From the NCBI GenBank assembly GCA_020696885.1, contig JAJFMS010000166.1, positions 1 through 7,074 on the forward strand: a stretch of DNA of 7,074 nt. Direction: 5' to 3'. Made by a program: the position numbers and the translations under genes. The notes under the pieces are model-generated. The model was not told the DNA's origin. It worked only from the letters and a program-made list of their open reading frames with translations, and ran no database searches. Below are positions 1-6,193 of the stretch, piece by piece (within the stretch, counting starts at the first letter, position 1; each line of letters opens with the position of its first letter). This DNA comes from Armatimonadota bacterium (lineage in GTDB: Bacteria > Armatimonadota > SYMT01).

Positions 1-2745
1 TCCGGCAAGACCGCCATCATGCACGAGGTGGTGCGCCGCATCCGGGAGGATAGCTGCCCCGCCTCGCTGCGGAAGCGCCAGGTGTGGTACACCACCGCCA
101 ACCAGCTCATCGCCGGGTGCAGCTATGTGGGGCAGTGGCAGAACAAGCTGCAGAACGTGGTCGACGAGGTGAAGCGCCGCCGCCACATCCTGCACGTGGA
201 AGACCTCACCGAGCTGCTGGACGCCGGGCGCAGCTCCAGCGGCGACGACAACATGGCCCAGTTCCTCCGCCCGCTGCTGGCGGACGGCACCGTCATCATC
301 GTGGGCGAGGTGACGCCTGAGCGGCTGCGCGTGGCCGAGACGCGAGATCCGGGGTTCATCAGCACGTTCCGGACGCTAGTGGTGGAGGAGACCTCGGACG
401 ACACCACGCTCAGCATCCTCACGGCGGTCTCCGCCGGGCTGGAGCAGCGGCTCAAGGTGCGCATCGAGCCGGGCGCGGCCCAGGTGGGCGCGGAGCTCAC
501 GCGCCGCTTCCAGCCGTACCGCGCGTTCCCGGGCAAGGCGGTGCAGTTCCTGGAGCGCGCCGCGGCAGACGCCGCCAGCACCGCCGGCGAGGGCGAGAAG
601 CGCCCGGTGATCACCCGCCAGCAGGCGGTGCGGGCGTTCGCACGGTACTCCGGGCTGCCGGAGTTCCTGCTTTCGGACCACCTGACGCTGGACACGGAGG
701 CGCTGCGCCGCCACTTCAGCGATCGCCTCATTGGACAGGCGGAGGCGGTGGAGACGGTCACGGACCTGGTGACCGTGGTGAAGGCCGGCCTCAACGACCC
801 GCACAAGCCGCTGGGCTGCTACTTCTTCGTCGGCCCGACCGGCGTGGGCAAGACCGAGATGGTCAAGGCGCTGGCGGAGTACCTCTTCGGGAGCGCTGAC
901 CGCGTGCTGCGGTTCGACATGAGCGAGTACTCGCTGCCGCACACCGTGGCGACGCTCATCGGCGGCACCCAGGCCGGGGCCGAAGGGGAGCTCACCAAGC
1001 GGATCCGCCTGCAGCCGTTCTCCGTGGTGCTGCTGGACGAGTTCGAGAAGGCCGACCCCGCCATCTACGACCTGATGCTGCAGGTGCTGGGCGAGGGCCG
1101 CCTCACCGACGCCGCGGGGCACACGGCGGACTTCCGCAGCGCCATCGTGATCATGACCTCCAACCTGGGCGCCACGGCCCGGGACCAGCGCCAGCCCGGC
1201 CTGCGCACCGCGGGGGACGAGGCGCCCTCCACGGCGCGGCACTACGTGGACCAGGTGGAGCGGTACTTCCGGCCGGAGTTCGTGAACCGGCTGGACCGTA
1301 TCGTGGCGTTCCGGCCGCTGACGGAAGAGGCGATGCGGCAGATCGCGGGGCGAGAGCTGGGCAAGCTGCTCCAGCGAGAAGGCATCCGGCGGCGCAACCT
1401 GCTGGTGGAGATCGACGACAGCATCATCGACATGCTGCTCTCCACCGGCTTCAGCCCGGTCTACGGTGCGCGCCCCCTGAAGCGGGAGATCGAGCGGCGG
1501 GTGATCGTGCCGCTCTCCCGGTACCTGGTGGCGCACCGGCTGGGGGAGTCGCAGTTGATCCAGGTGCGGGCCGAGGACGGCGAGGTGCGGCTGAGCTCCT
1601 CCTCCCTGGGCACGCCGAAGGAGACGGTACGCCGCTCCGGTGCGCTGGCCACGGGTGAAAGCGAAGGCGGCGCCGCTTCGCTCAACCCGGCTGCGCTCAT
1701 CGAGGCGCTGGCGGCGGTCCGCCTGCGCCTCTACCAGTGGGCCGACGGCGAGACGCTCCGCGAGATCAAGAACGAGTGGCACCGGCTGCTGGGCGAGACC
1801 CGGCGCAAGGGCTTCCCAACCCACGGCCCGGAGTCGCACCGCGTCTGGAGCCGGGTCTACCACCTGGAGCGGCTCTCCAAGCGGGTGGAACAGCTCCGGG
1901 ACCGGGCGGACTACCTGGAAGAGTTTGCGCAGCTCTCGCACCGGGAGCGGCTGCGGGACTACCATGGCGAGCTGGCGCGCAGCTACGAGGGGCTGGCTCG
2001 GGACGCGGATTACCTGGAGATCGAGCTGCTCTGCGCCCACCTCTCCGAGAACGGACAGGCGCTGGTGCGGCTGAGCGGCATCGGGCGGTCCGCCCAGCCC
2101 GCGGACGCCGAGCGGTGGCTGCTGAAGCTCGCGAAGACCTACCTGGCCTGGGCCAGGCGCAAGGGCTACACCACCGAGGTGCTCGTGCCGACCGCGAGCT
2201 ACTTCCGCTGGATCGAGGAGCGCGGCTTCAAGGTGAAGCAGTACCTCCCCACGTTCGACGCCGGCCCGCCGGCGCGGCCGGTCTGGGCGGAGCTGGGGCT
2301 GCGCGAGCCGAAGGCGATCGAGACGCGGCTGGCCGAGATGGACCCGAAGCAGGTGATCCTCGCGCTGAAAGGACCGAACGTGTACGGCTTCCTGAAAGGC
2401 GAGGCGGGCAGCCACAAGCTGGTGCTGCGGCCCGAGGACTCCGACGGCGCGGCGCCGTTCCAGACGGCGGTGGTGGCGGTGCAGTCGCTGGAGGAAGAGG
2501 AGAGCCCGGCAGCGTTCCTGGAGGCCGAGGCGGAGAAGGCCGCCGCCGAAGCCGCGGGCTCGCGGCCGAAGCCGGCGGTGGTGCCGGAGGTGGTGCGCAT
2601 CTACTCCGTGGACGGCGACCGCTTCGTGCGGGACACGCGCACCGGAGTCCGCACCAACCGCGTCCGCGAAGTCTTCGAAGGCGACCTGGACGAGCTGATC
2701 CTGGCCTACCTGAAGACCGCCGAAGCCGAGGACGCGTGGGAGTAA
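1..2745 (+). CDS. Two-domain Clp/Hsp100 AAA+ ATPase fused to a GGQ-less RF2-like module (5' end missing)
   Basis: The frame is open from base 1, which encodes S-G-K-T, the end of the first Walker A motif, so the gene starts upstream and the ATG at 19 is internal. D1 keeps a tyrosine pore loop (SYVGQW, about 121-138) but has Walker B E-D instead of D-E (199-204) and Ser-Thr where Clp D1 domains have the Arg-Arg finger pair (361-366). No ClpB middle coiled coil separates D1 from D2. D2 has Walker A GPTGVGKT (832-855), Walker B LLDEFEKA, sensor 1 TSNLG (1156-1170), Arg finger FRPEFVNRLD (1267-1296) and sensor 2 YGARPLKR (1462-1485), but its GYVG pore loop is missing and no clear ClpP-docking IGF/IGL tripeptide is seen. 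From about 1681 the protein resembles RF2: an N-terminal helical region, a PCRF-type core with YGFLKGEAGSHKLV (2383-2424), and an RF2-type C-terminus (RTGV...GDLDELI, 2638-2700). The GGQ domain is replaced by an acidic/alanine-rich linker (about 2491-2589). The ATPase assignment is firm; the role (ribosome-directed unfoldase) is inference. Confidence 0.85.
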   Translation, partial: SGKTAIMHEVVRRIREDSCPASLRKRQVWYTTANQLIAGCSYVGQWQNKLQNVVDEVKRRRHILHVEDLTELLDAGRSSSGDDNMAQFLRPLLADGTVIIVGEVTPERLRVAETRDPGFISTFRTLVVEETSDDTTLSILTAVSAGLEQRLKVRIEPGAAQVGAELTRRFQPYRAFPGKAVQFLERAAADAASTAGEGEKRPVITRQQAVRAFARYSGLPEFLLSDHLTLDTEALRRHFSDRLIGQAEAVETVTDLVTVVKAGLNDPHKPLGCYFFVGPTGVGKTEMVKALAEYLFGSADRVLRFDMSEYSLPHTVATLIGGTQAGAEGELTKRIRLQPFSVVLLDEFEKADPAIYDLMLQVLGEGRLTDAAGHTADFRSAIVIMTSNLGATARDQRQPGLRTAGDEAPSTARHYVDQVERYFRPEFVNRLDRIVAFRPLTEEAMRQIAGRELGKLLQREGIRRRNLLVEIDDSIIDMLLSTGFSPVYGARPLKREIERRVIVPLSRYLVAHRLGESQLIQVRAEDGEVRLSSSSLGTPKETVRRSGALATGESEGGAASLNPAALIEALAAVRLRLYQWADGETLREIKNEWHRLLGETRRKGFPTHGPESHRVWSRVYHLERLSKRVEQLRDRADYLEEFAQLSHRERLRDYHGELARSYEGLARDADYLEIELLCAHLSENGQALVRLSGIGRSAQPADAERWLLKLAKTYLAWARRKGYTTEVLVPTASYFRWIEERGFKVKQYLPTFDAGPPARPVWAELGLREPKAIETRLAEMDPKQVILALKGPNVYGFLKGEAGSHKLVLRPEDSDGAAPFQTAVVAVQSLEEEESPAAFLEAEAEKAAAEAAGSRPKPAVVPEVVRIYSVDGDRFVRDTRTGVRTNRVREVFEGDLDELILAYLKTAEAEDAWE

Positions 2746-2761
2746 CGCTGGCTCGTGGGTA

Positions 2762-2792
2762 GCGGCTCGCCCCCCTTGTCATCGCGAGCCGC
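2762..2792. other. Stem-loop just after the Clp-RF2 gene
   Basis: The 9-nt arm gcggctcgc (2762-2770) is exactly complementary to gcgagccgc (2784-2792) across a 13-nt loop. It lies 17 nt past the stop codon. No T-tract follows, so it is not a classical terminator; it may protect the mRNA 3' end. Two smaller inverted repeats follow: aggag-a-ctcct (2811-2821) and gccc-ttc-gggc (2826-2836). Confidence 0.4.
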
Positions 2793-2900
2793 CCCACCGC
2801 CGCCTTCGGTAGGAGACTCCTCCCCGCCCTTCGGGCACCCCTCCCTATCTTTGATGGGGTCGTGGAGCGTAGAGGCTCGATGAGGACAGCGGCGAGGACG

Positions 2901-2935
2901 AAAAGGCCCCTGGAGACCGTCTCCAGGGGCCTTTT
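2901..2935. terminator. Bidirectional rho-independent terminator
   Basis: A perfect 12-bp GC-rich stem (ggcccctggaga 2905-2916, tctccaggggcc 2920-2931) with a 3-nt loop is flanked by AAAA on the left and TTTT on the right. Read on either strand it is a stem followed by a U-run. It can therefore end the Clp-RF2 transcript arriving on the + strand and the tRNA-Val transcript arriving on the - strand, which fits its position between the two convergent units. Confidence 0.88.
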
Positions 2936-3025
2936 CAGCCATCGGCTACAGCCGTGTTACAATTCGAGCCGTTCCCGGTCGCCCGGGGGGGTCAACGCTA
3001 ACCCGATTTAGCCACGAATTCCTGA

Positions 3026-3097
3026 TGGGCGGTGAGGGACTTGAACCCCCGACCACCTGTGTGTAAGACAGGCGCTCTACCACTGAGCTAACCGCCC
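3026..3097 (-). tRNA. tRNA-Val (anticodon UAC)
   Basis: On the - strand a full 72-nt cloverleaf folds. The acceptor stem GGGCGGT pairs with ACCGCCC. A D-arm GCTC...GAGC is present. The anticodon stem CCTGT/ACAGG encloses the loop CTTACAC, giving anticodon TAC (valine, reading GUA and probably other GUN codons). The T-arm GGGGG-TTCAAGT-CCCTC has one G-T pair, and the discriminator base is A. CCA is not encoded (the next bases are TCAGG), so the end must be added enzymatically. It has its own promoter, and the bidirectional terminator lies about 90 nt beyond its 3' end. Confidence 0.97.
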
Positions 3098-3110
3098 GAA
3101 TGACAGCCGG

Positions 3111-3139
3111 ATTATAGCACGTCCCTCTAAAACCCTCCA
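3111..3139 (-). promoter_or_regulatory. Promoter of tRNA-Val
   Basis: On the - strand a perfect -10 hexamer TATAAT (3116-3111) lies just upstream of the tRNA. With a 17-nt spacer the -35 position reads TGGAGG, a weak match to TTGACA. The predicted start would be about 7 nt before the mature tRNA 5' end, a usual leader length for a tRNA gene. Confidence 0.65.
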
Positions 3140-3404
3140 GCGGTTCGTCGTAATCCAGCCACTGGGCCAACTACAGGGAACGCCGGCTCCCGGTAGCGAA
3201 CGGTCGCAGGCCGTTTGTGTCCTCGTGGATGGAAGACGTTCAGCCGAGCCCATCCCGGCTGCCGGTACGATTGCGGCTTTGCGGGAGGGTTCACGAGCAT
3301 CGAGGACACAGGCGGTGTGGCGAGACGCCTGCTACAGGAGTCGGCAGCACCTTCCCCACCCCATCCTGATCCCGTCAGACAAAGCGACTTCCACCCGGGT
3401 ACTA
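3140..3404. other. Intergenic region, no gene recognised
   Basis: This stretch lies between the divergent tRNA promoter and the promoter of the acetyltransferase genes. Reading frames in it are short or are upstream extensions of the first GNAT gene with no family resemblance. I see no RNA fold, repeat or operator that I can support here. Confidence 0.5.
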
Positions 3405-3413
3405 TGGTATACT
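3405..3413 (+). promoter_or_regulatory. Extended -10 promoter for the GNAT gene pair
   Basis: The sequence TGG-TATACT matches the extended -10 pattern TGn-TATAAT with one mismatch. The region 17 nt upstream (cgactt) is a poor -35, as is common for extended -10 promoters. A start near 3420 would leave a leader of about 50 nt before the ATG at 3471 and excludes upstream start codons for the first GNAT gene. Confidence 0.6.
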
Positions 3414-3470
3414 CTCTCTTTCCGGTTCTCCGGCGCCCCCGGTGACCTCGACCTTCAGACGGCCCGCCCG

Positions 3471-3998
3471 ATGACCCAGACGCTAACCTCCCCCACAGTG
3501 AGCTCGCTCGTCCGCCGCGCGCGGGTGACGGATGCCGCGGAGATCCAGCGTCTGATCACCATGTTCGCGGACCGGGATGAGATGCTCCACCGGCCGCTGG
3601 GCGAGATCTACGAAAACATCCGGGACTTCTACGTAGCGGAAGACCCGGACGGCCGCGTGGTCGCCTGCGGCGGGCTGCACGTCTGCTGGAGCCACCTGGC
3701 CGAGGTGAAAAGTCTGGCGGTGGACGAAGGTCAGCAGGGCCGCGGCTACGGCAAGCGGATTGTGCAGGCCTGCATCACGGAGGCGCGCGAGCTGGGGCTC
3801 AAAACCGTCTTCGCGCTCACCTACAAGCCGGAGTTCTTCAGCCGCATCGGGTTCCGCATCGTCGACAAGGCCACGCTGCCCCACAAGGTGTGGAACGAGT
3901 GCATCCGCTGCCCGAAGTTCCCTGCCTGCGGCGAGATCGCCGTGGTCTACGACCTCGCCCGCACCTCCACCCCGCTGAACCTGCCGGTCGTGGGGTAG
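3471..3998 (+). CDS. GNAT acetyltransferase, stand-alone N-acetylglutamate synthase-like
   Basis: This 175-residue cytoplasmic protein is a single GNAT domain. It begins with the typical strand RRARVTDAAEIQ and carries the acetyl-CoA pyrophosphate-binding motif QQGRGYGK at residues 88-95, followed by the late motif FFSRIGF. The overall pattern (GGLHV, S.LAEVKSLAVD, FALTYKPEFF) matches the short stand-alone N-acetylglutamate synthases of the Rv2747 type, which acetylate glutamate with acetyl-CoA as the first step of arginine synthesis. A cysteine cluster, Cys144-x2-Cys147-x5-Cys153, lies near the C-terminus and could bind metal. The ATG at 3471 was chosen because it follows the promoter; a GTG at 3498 is in frame and also possible, and neither has a clear Shine-Dalgarno sequence. 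No arginine gene is visible nearby, so the substrate is inferred from family resemblance only. Confidence 0.8.
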   Translation: MTQTLTSPTVSSLVRRARVTDAAEIQRLITMFADRDEMLHRPLGEIYENIRDFYVAEDPDGRVVACGGLHVCWSHLAEVKSLAVDEGQQGRGYGKRIVQACITEARELGLKTVFALTYKPEFFSRIGFRIVDKATLPHKVWNECIRCPKFPACGEIAVVYDLARTSTPLNLPVVG

Positions 3999-4005
3999 CC
4001 CTCCG

Positions 4006-4485
4006 ATGCTCATCCGCCCCTACCGCCCAGAAGACCTTCCGCGCGTCCGCGCCATCACCGTGGACAGCTTCGAGGGCGTCTCCATCGACCGGAACATCGA
4101 ACGGGAGTTCGGGGAGGTCGCCGGGAAGGACTGGCGGGAGCGCAAAGCCCGGGACGTCTCCACGGACTGCGAGGTGCAGCCGGAAGGGGTATTCGTGGCG
4201 GAAGAAGGGGGCGAGGTGCTCGGCTACGTCACCACCCGCCTGGACCGCTTCACCGGCATCGGCCGCATCCCGAACCTGGCGGTGGACGAGCGCGCCCGCG
4301 GACAGGGCCTCGGCACGCAGCTCATCGACCACGCCATCGCCTACATGCGCCAGCAGGGCATGGCGATGGCCAAGATCGAAACCCTCGTCCAGAACGAGCG
4401 CGGCCAGGCGCTCTACCCCCGCTTCGGCTTCCGCGAGGTGGCTCGCCAGATCCACTACGTGATGCCGCTCTCGGACCACGAGTAG
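4006..4485 (+). CDS. GNAT family N-acetyltransferase, substrate unknown
   Basis: This 159-residue GNAT-domain protein starts MLIRPYRPEDLPRVRAI, a usual GNAT first strand and helix. The acetyl-CoA-binding motif RARGQGLG is at residues 96-103, preceded by IPNLAVDE (the strand that binds the acetyl-CoA pantetheine arm). The late motif NERGQALYPRFGF is the usual C-terminal helix and strand. It resembles the broad RimI-like group that acetylates protein N-termini or small amines; nothing in the sequence identifies the substrate. It begins 7 nt after the stop of the preceding GNAT gene, so the two are probably co-transcribed. A clear Shine-Dalgarno sequence is missing, which suggests translational coupling. 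A residue block around 40-60 (EREFGEVAGKDWRERKARDV) is longer than in minimal GNATs. Confidence 0.85.
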   Translation: MLIRPYRPEDLPRVRAITVDSFEGVSIDRNIEREFGEVAGKDWRERKARDVSTDCEVQPEGVFVAEEGGEVLGYVTTRLDRFTGIGRIPNLAVDERARGQGLGTQLIDHAIAYMRQQGMAMAKIETLVQNERGQALYPRFGFREVARQIHYVMPLSDHE

Positions 4486-4576
4486 CGCCGGGCTCCACCG
4501 CCTCGGCGGCTCGCCACGTCCAGATTCTGCCATTCGCTCCCATTCTTCAGAAGCTCGCATTTCGGCACACAAAAAC

Positions 4577-4592
4577 TAGAACATATGTTCTA
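4577..4592. promoter_or_regulatory. LexA (SOS) box-like operator of the helicase gene
   Basis: A perfect 16-bp palindrome tagaacatatgttcta contains the core GAAC-ATAT-GTTC, which fits the GAAC-N4-GTTC LexA/DinR box of Gram-positive-type SOS systems. Against CGAACRNRYGTTYC it differs only at the two outermost bases. It overlaps the first bases of the -10 hexamer, so a bound repressor would block RNA polymerase. It sits in a short AT-rich island in GC-rich DNA. The repressor is not in the window, so its identity is inferred. Confidence 0.65.
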
Positions 4593-4596
4593 TAAT
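4591..4596 (+). promoter_or_regulatory. Promoter -10 element of the helicase gene
   Basis: A perfect TATAAT hexamer lies 27 nt before the chosen start codon. No convincing -35 hexamer is seen at 16-18 nt spacing (cacaaa at 17 nt). The hexamer shares two bases with the palindromic operator. A transcript starting near 4603 would have a leader of about 20 nt. Confidence 0.65.
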
Positions 4597-4611
4597 ATAC
4601 CAGTCGGGCTT

Positions 4612-4618
4612 GAGGAGA
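4612..4618 (+). promoter_or_regulatory. Ribosome binding site of the helicase gene
   Basis: The sequence gaggaga lies 5 nt before the ATG at 4624. It decides the start: the upstream in-frame ATG at 4585 lies inside the operator, before the -10 hexamer, and cannot be in the mRNA. Confidence 0.8.
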
Positions 4619-4623
4619 CTGGA

Positions 4624-5958
4624 ATGGATTGGCAAAGAAACACGGACACGGAAGAAGCGGAGCTGGAGAGCGGTTCGGCGTTGGATCTACTGATGGAGGG
4701 CGCCGAGGACGCCCTGGATGATGAAGCTGAGGCGGCACCGCAGGTAGCGCCGCCGACGGGCGCGCTGCAGGCCCGCGCGACGAGCAAGGGCTTTGGCCCG
4801 CTGGAGCCGGCGCCGCGGCTGGCGCTGACCCCTCGGCCCTATCAGGAGGACGCGCTGACCGCTTGGACGGAGAACGGCGGCCGCGGCGTGGTGGTGCTGC
4901 CGACCGGGGCCGGAAAGACGATCCTGGCGCTGATGGCGGTGGCCGCGGCCGGTGTGCGGCCGTTGGTGGTGGTACCGACCCTGGAGTTGCTGAAGCAGTG
5001 GTCCGAGGGGTTAAGCAAACACCTGGGCCTACCGGTGGAAGCGGTGGGCCAGGTGGGCGGCGGGAAACGGTGCCTGGGTCCGGCTACCGTGATCACCTAC
5101 GACTCCGCATGGCGCCGGCCGCAGGACCTCAAGCCGTTTGGCCTGCTCATCTTTGACGAGGCGCACCACCTCCCCTCCGGAGCCTACCGGCGCATCGCCG
5201 CGAGCTCTCCGGCACCGTTTCGCCTGGGGCTCACCGCCACGCCGGAGCGCGCGGACTTCCGGCACGAGGACCTGGACCGTCTCATCGGCCCGGTGGTGTT
5301 CCGCCGCAGCCCCGCGGAGCTCTCCCGCAGCCGGCACATCGCGCGGTTCCGCCAGGAGCGGCTCTTCGTGGACCTGACGGACGAAGAGGAGTACCAGTAC
5401 CACCAGTGCATGTCCCGTTTCCGGTGGTACATGGCGCAGAACCGGATCTGGGGGCAGGGCTTCCAGCAGCTCATCTTCCGCGCCGCCAGCGATCCCAACG
5501 CCCGCGAGGCGCTGCGGTGTCACCAGCAGGCACGCCTGGTGGCGATGAACGCCTCCCGTAAGACCGACCGCGTCCTGGAGCTGCTGCGGCGGCACCACGA
5601 AGACCGGGTCCTGGTGTTCTGTGAGTACACGTCCGTGGTGGACAGCCTCAGCCGCAGCCTGGTGCTGCCGTCGGTCACCTACCGTACCCCCACGGCGGAG
5701 CGGCGCCTCACCCTGCAGCGGTTCCGCGCCGGCGGCTACACCAAGCTGGTCACCGGCCGCGTGCTCAACGAAGGCGTAGACGTGCCGGATGCGAACGTCG
5801 CTATCGTCGTCAGCGGCAGCGCCACCCCCCGCGAGCAGATCCAGCGCCTGGGCCGCGTCCTCCGTCCCAAAGAGGAAGAAGCCGTCCTCTACGAGATCGT
5901 CGCCCGAGGCACCGTAGAAGAACGGGCCGCCCGCTCCCGCCGGGTTAAAGACTCGTAG
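4624..5958 (+). CDS. XPB/Rad25-like superfamily 2 DNA helicase
   Basis: This 444-residue ATP-dependent DNA helicase/translocase of the XPB group has a Q-like motif LTPRPYQEDALTAW, Walker A LPTGAGKT (residues 92-99), DEAH box (178-181), motif III LTATP (203-207), motif V (GRVLNEGVDVPDANV) and motif VI QRLGRVLRP (407-415). A helical insertion between the two RecA domains (about residues 255-305) corresponds to the XPB thumb. The XPB RED motif is altered: the stretch after motif III reads PERADF instead of containing R-E-D. The first ~70 residues are acidic and low-complexity, and the N-terminal damage-recognition domain of archaeal XPB is not evident. In archaea XPB works with the nuclease Bax1 to open DNA and cut around lesions; a Bax1-like gene follows here after 270 nt. 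The LexA-like operator suggests DNA-damage induction. Confidence 0.9.
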   Translation: MDWQRNTDTEEAELESGSALDLLMEGAEDALDDEAEAAPQVAPPTGALQARATSKGFGPLEPAPRLALTPRPYQEDALTAWTENGGRGVVVLPTGAGKTILALMAVAAAGVRPLVVVPTLELLKQWSEGLSKHLGLPVEAVGQVGGGKRCLGPATVITYDSAWRRPQDLKPFGLLIFDEAHHLPSGAYRRIAASSPAPFRLGLTATPERADFRHEDLDRLIGPVVFRRSPAELSRSRHIARFRQERLFVDLTDEEEYQYHQCMSRFRWYMAQNRIWGQGFQQLIFRAASDPNAREALRCHQQARLVAMNASRKTDRVLELLRRHHEDRVLVFCEYTSVVDSLSRSLVLPSVTYRTPTAERRLTLQRFRAGGYTKLVTGRVLNEGVDVPDANVAIVVSGSATPREQIQRLGRVLRPKEEEAVLYEIVARGTVEERAARSRRVKDS

Positions 5959-5970
5959 GCGCTGCGCGCG

Positions 5971-6034
5971 GCGTTCAGGTGTTCGGTGTTCAGGTGTTTG
6001 GGGCTGCGGTGGGAGTCCGGATGGCGGTGTTCGG
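5971..6034. repeat. Inverted, degenerate copies of the octamer repeat
   Basis: The segment 5971-6001 holds gcgttcag, gtgttcg, gtgttcag and gtgtttgg, which are the reverse complement of the downstream ctgaacac unit with small changes. One further copy, gtgttcgg, lies at 6027-6034. The 13-nt stretch gtgttcaggtgtt (5986-5998) is exactly complementary to any two adjacent units of the downstream array, so the helicase 3' trailer could fold into a hairpin in several registers. Confidence 0.75.
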
Positions 6035-6081
6035 AGCGGGGTGCTTTCCCATCCCCACCCAAGGTGGATAACGCTTGCTTT

Positions 6082-6161
6082 CTGAACACCTGAACACCTG
6101 AACACCTGAACACCTGAACACCTGAACACCTGAACACCTGAACACCTGAACACCTGAACAC
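6082..6161. repeat. Tandem array of ten identical 8-bp units (ctgaacac)
   Basis: Ten perfect, uninterrupted copies of ctgaacac fill 80 bp between the helicase gene and the Bax1-like gene. There are no spacers, so this is a simple-sequence (VNTR-like) tract and not a CRISPR array. Perfect identity suggests recent expansion by slipped-strand replication, so copy number is likely to differ between strains. It lies outside the coding sequences; a change would alter the spacing and RNA folding ahead of the downstream gene, not a reading frame. Confidence 0.97.
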
Positions 6162-6193
6162 CGCACCGCAATCCCGCCCCTCCACCGCCCCGC

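Noticed and set aside
376..2415. Long open frame of 679 codons on the - strand, opposite the AAA+ gene
   Set aside because: It is the antisense shadow of a strongly motif-supported gene in GC-rich DNA. Its product is rich in Arg, Gln, His and Leu and shows no family motif.
1681..2745. A functional peptide release factor
   Set aside because: The GGQ domain and the SPF/PxT stop-codon tripeptide are both missing, so termination activity is not expected despite clear RF2 resemblance.
3225..3470. Longer N-terminus for the first GNAT protein, starting at 3225
   Set aside because: The extension crosses the extended -10 promoter at 3405-3413, has no GNAT resemblance, and family members start near the RRARVTD strand.
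4498..4509. ccgcc-tc-ggcgg hairpin after the second GNAT gene as a terminator
   Set aside because: The stem is only 5 bp with a 2-nt loop and no T-tract follows; GC-rich DNA gives such inverted repeats by chance.
4585..4623. ATG at 4585 as the helicase start
   Set aside because: It lies inside the palindromic operator and before the -10 hexamer, so it would not be transcribed from that promoter. The ATG at 4624 has a good Shine-Dalgarno sequence.
6082..6161. CRISPR array
   Set aside because: The units are 8 bp and contiguous, with no spacers and no cas genes nearby.
5029..6171. Minus-strand frame whose product begins with repeats of CSGVQVFR
   Set aside because: The peptide repeat is only the 8-bp array read in frame (8 bp x 3 = 8 codons). 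The rest is antisense to the helicase gene.
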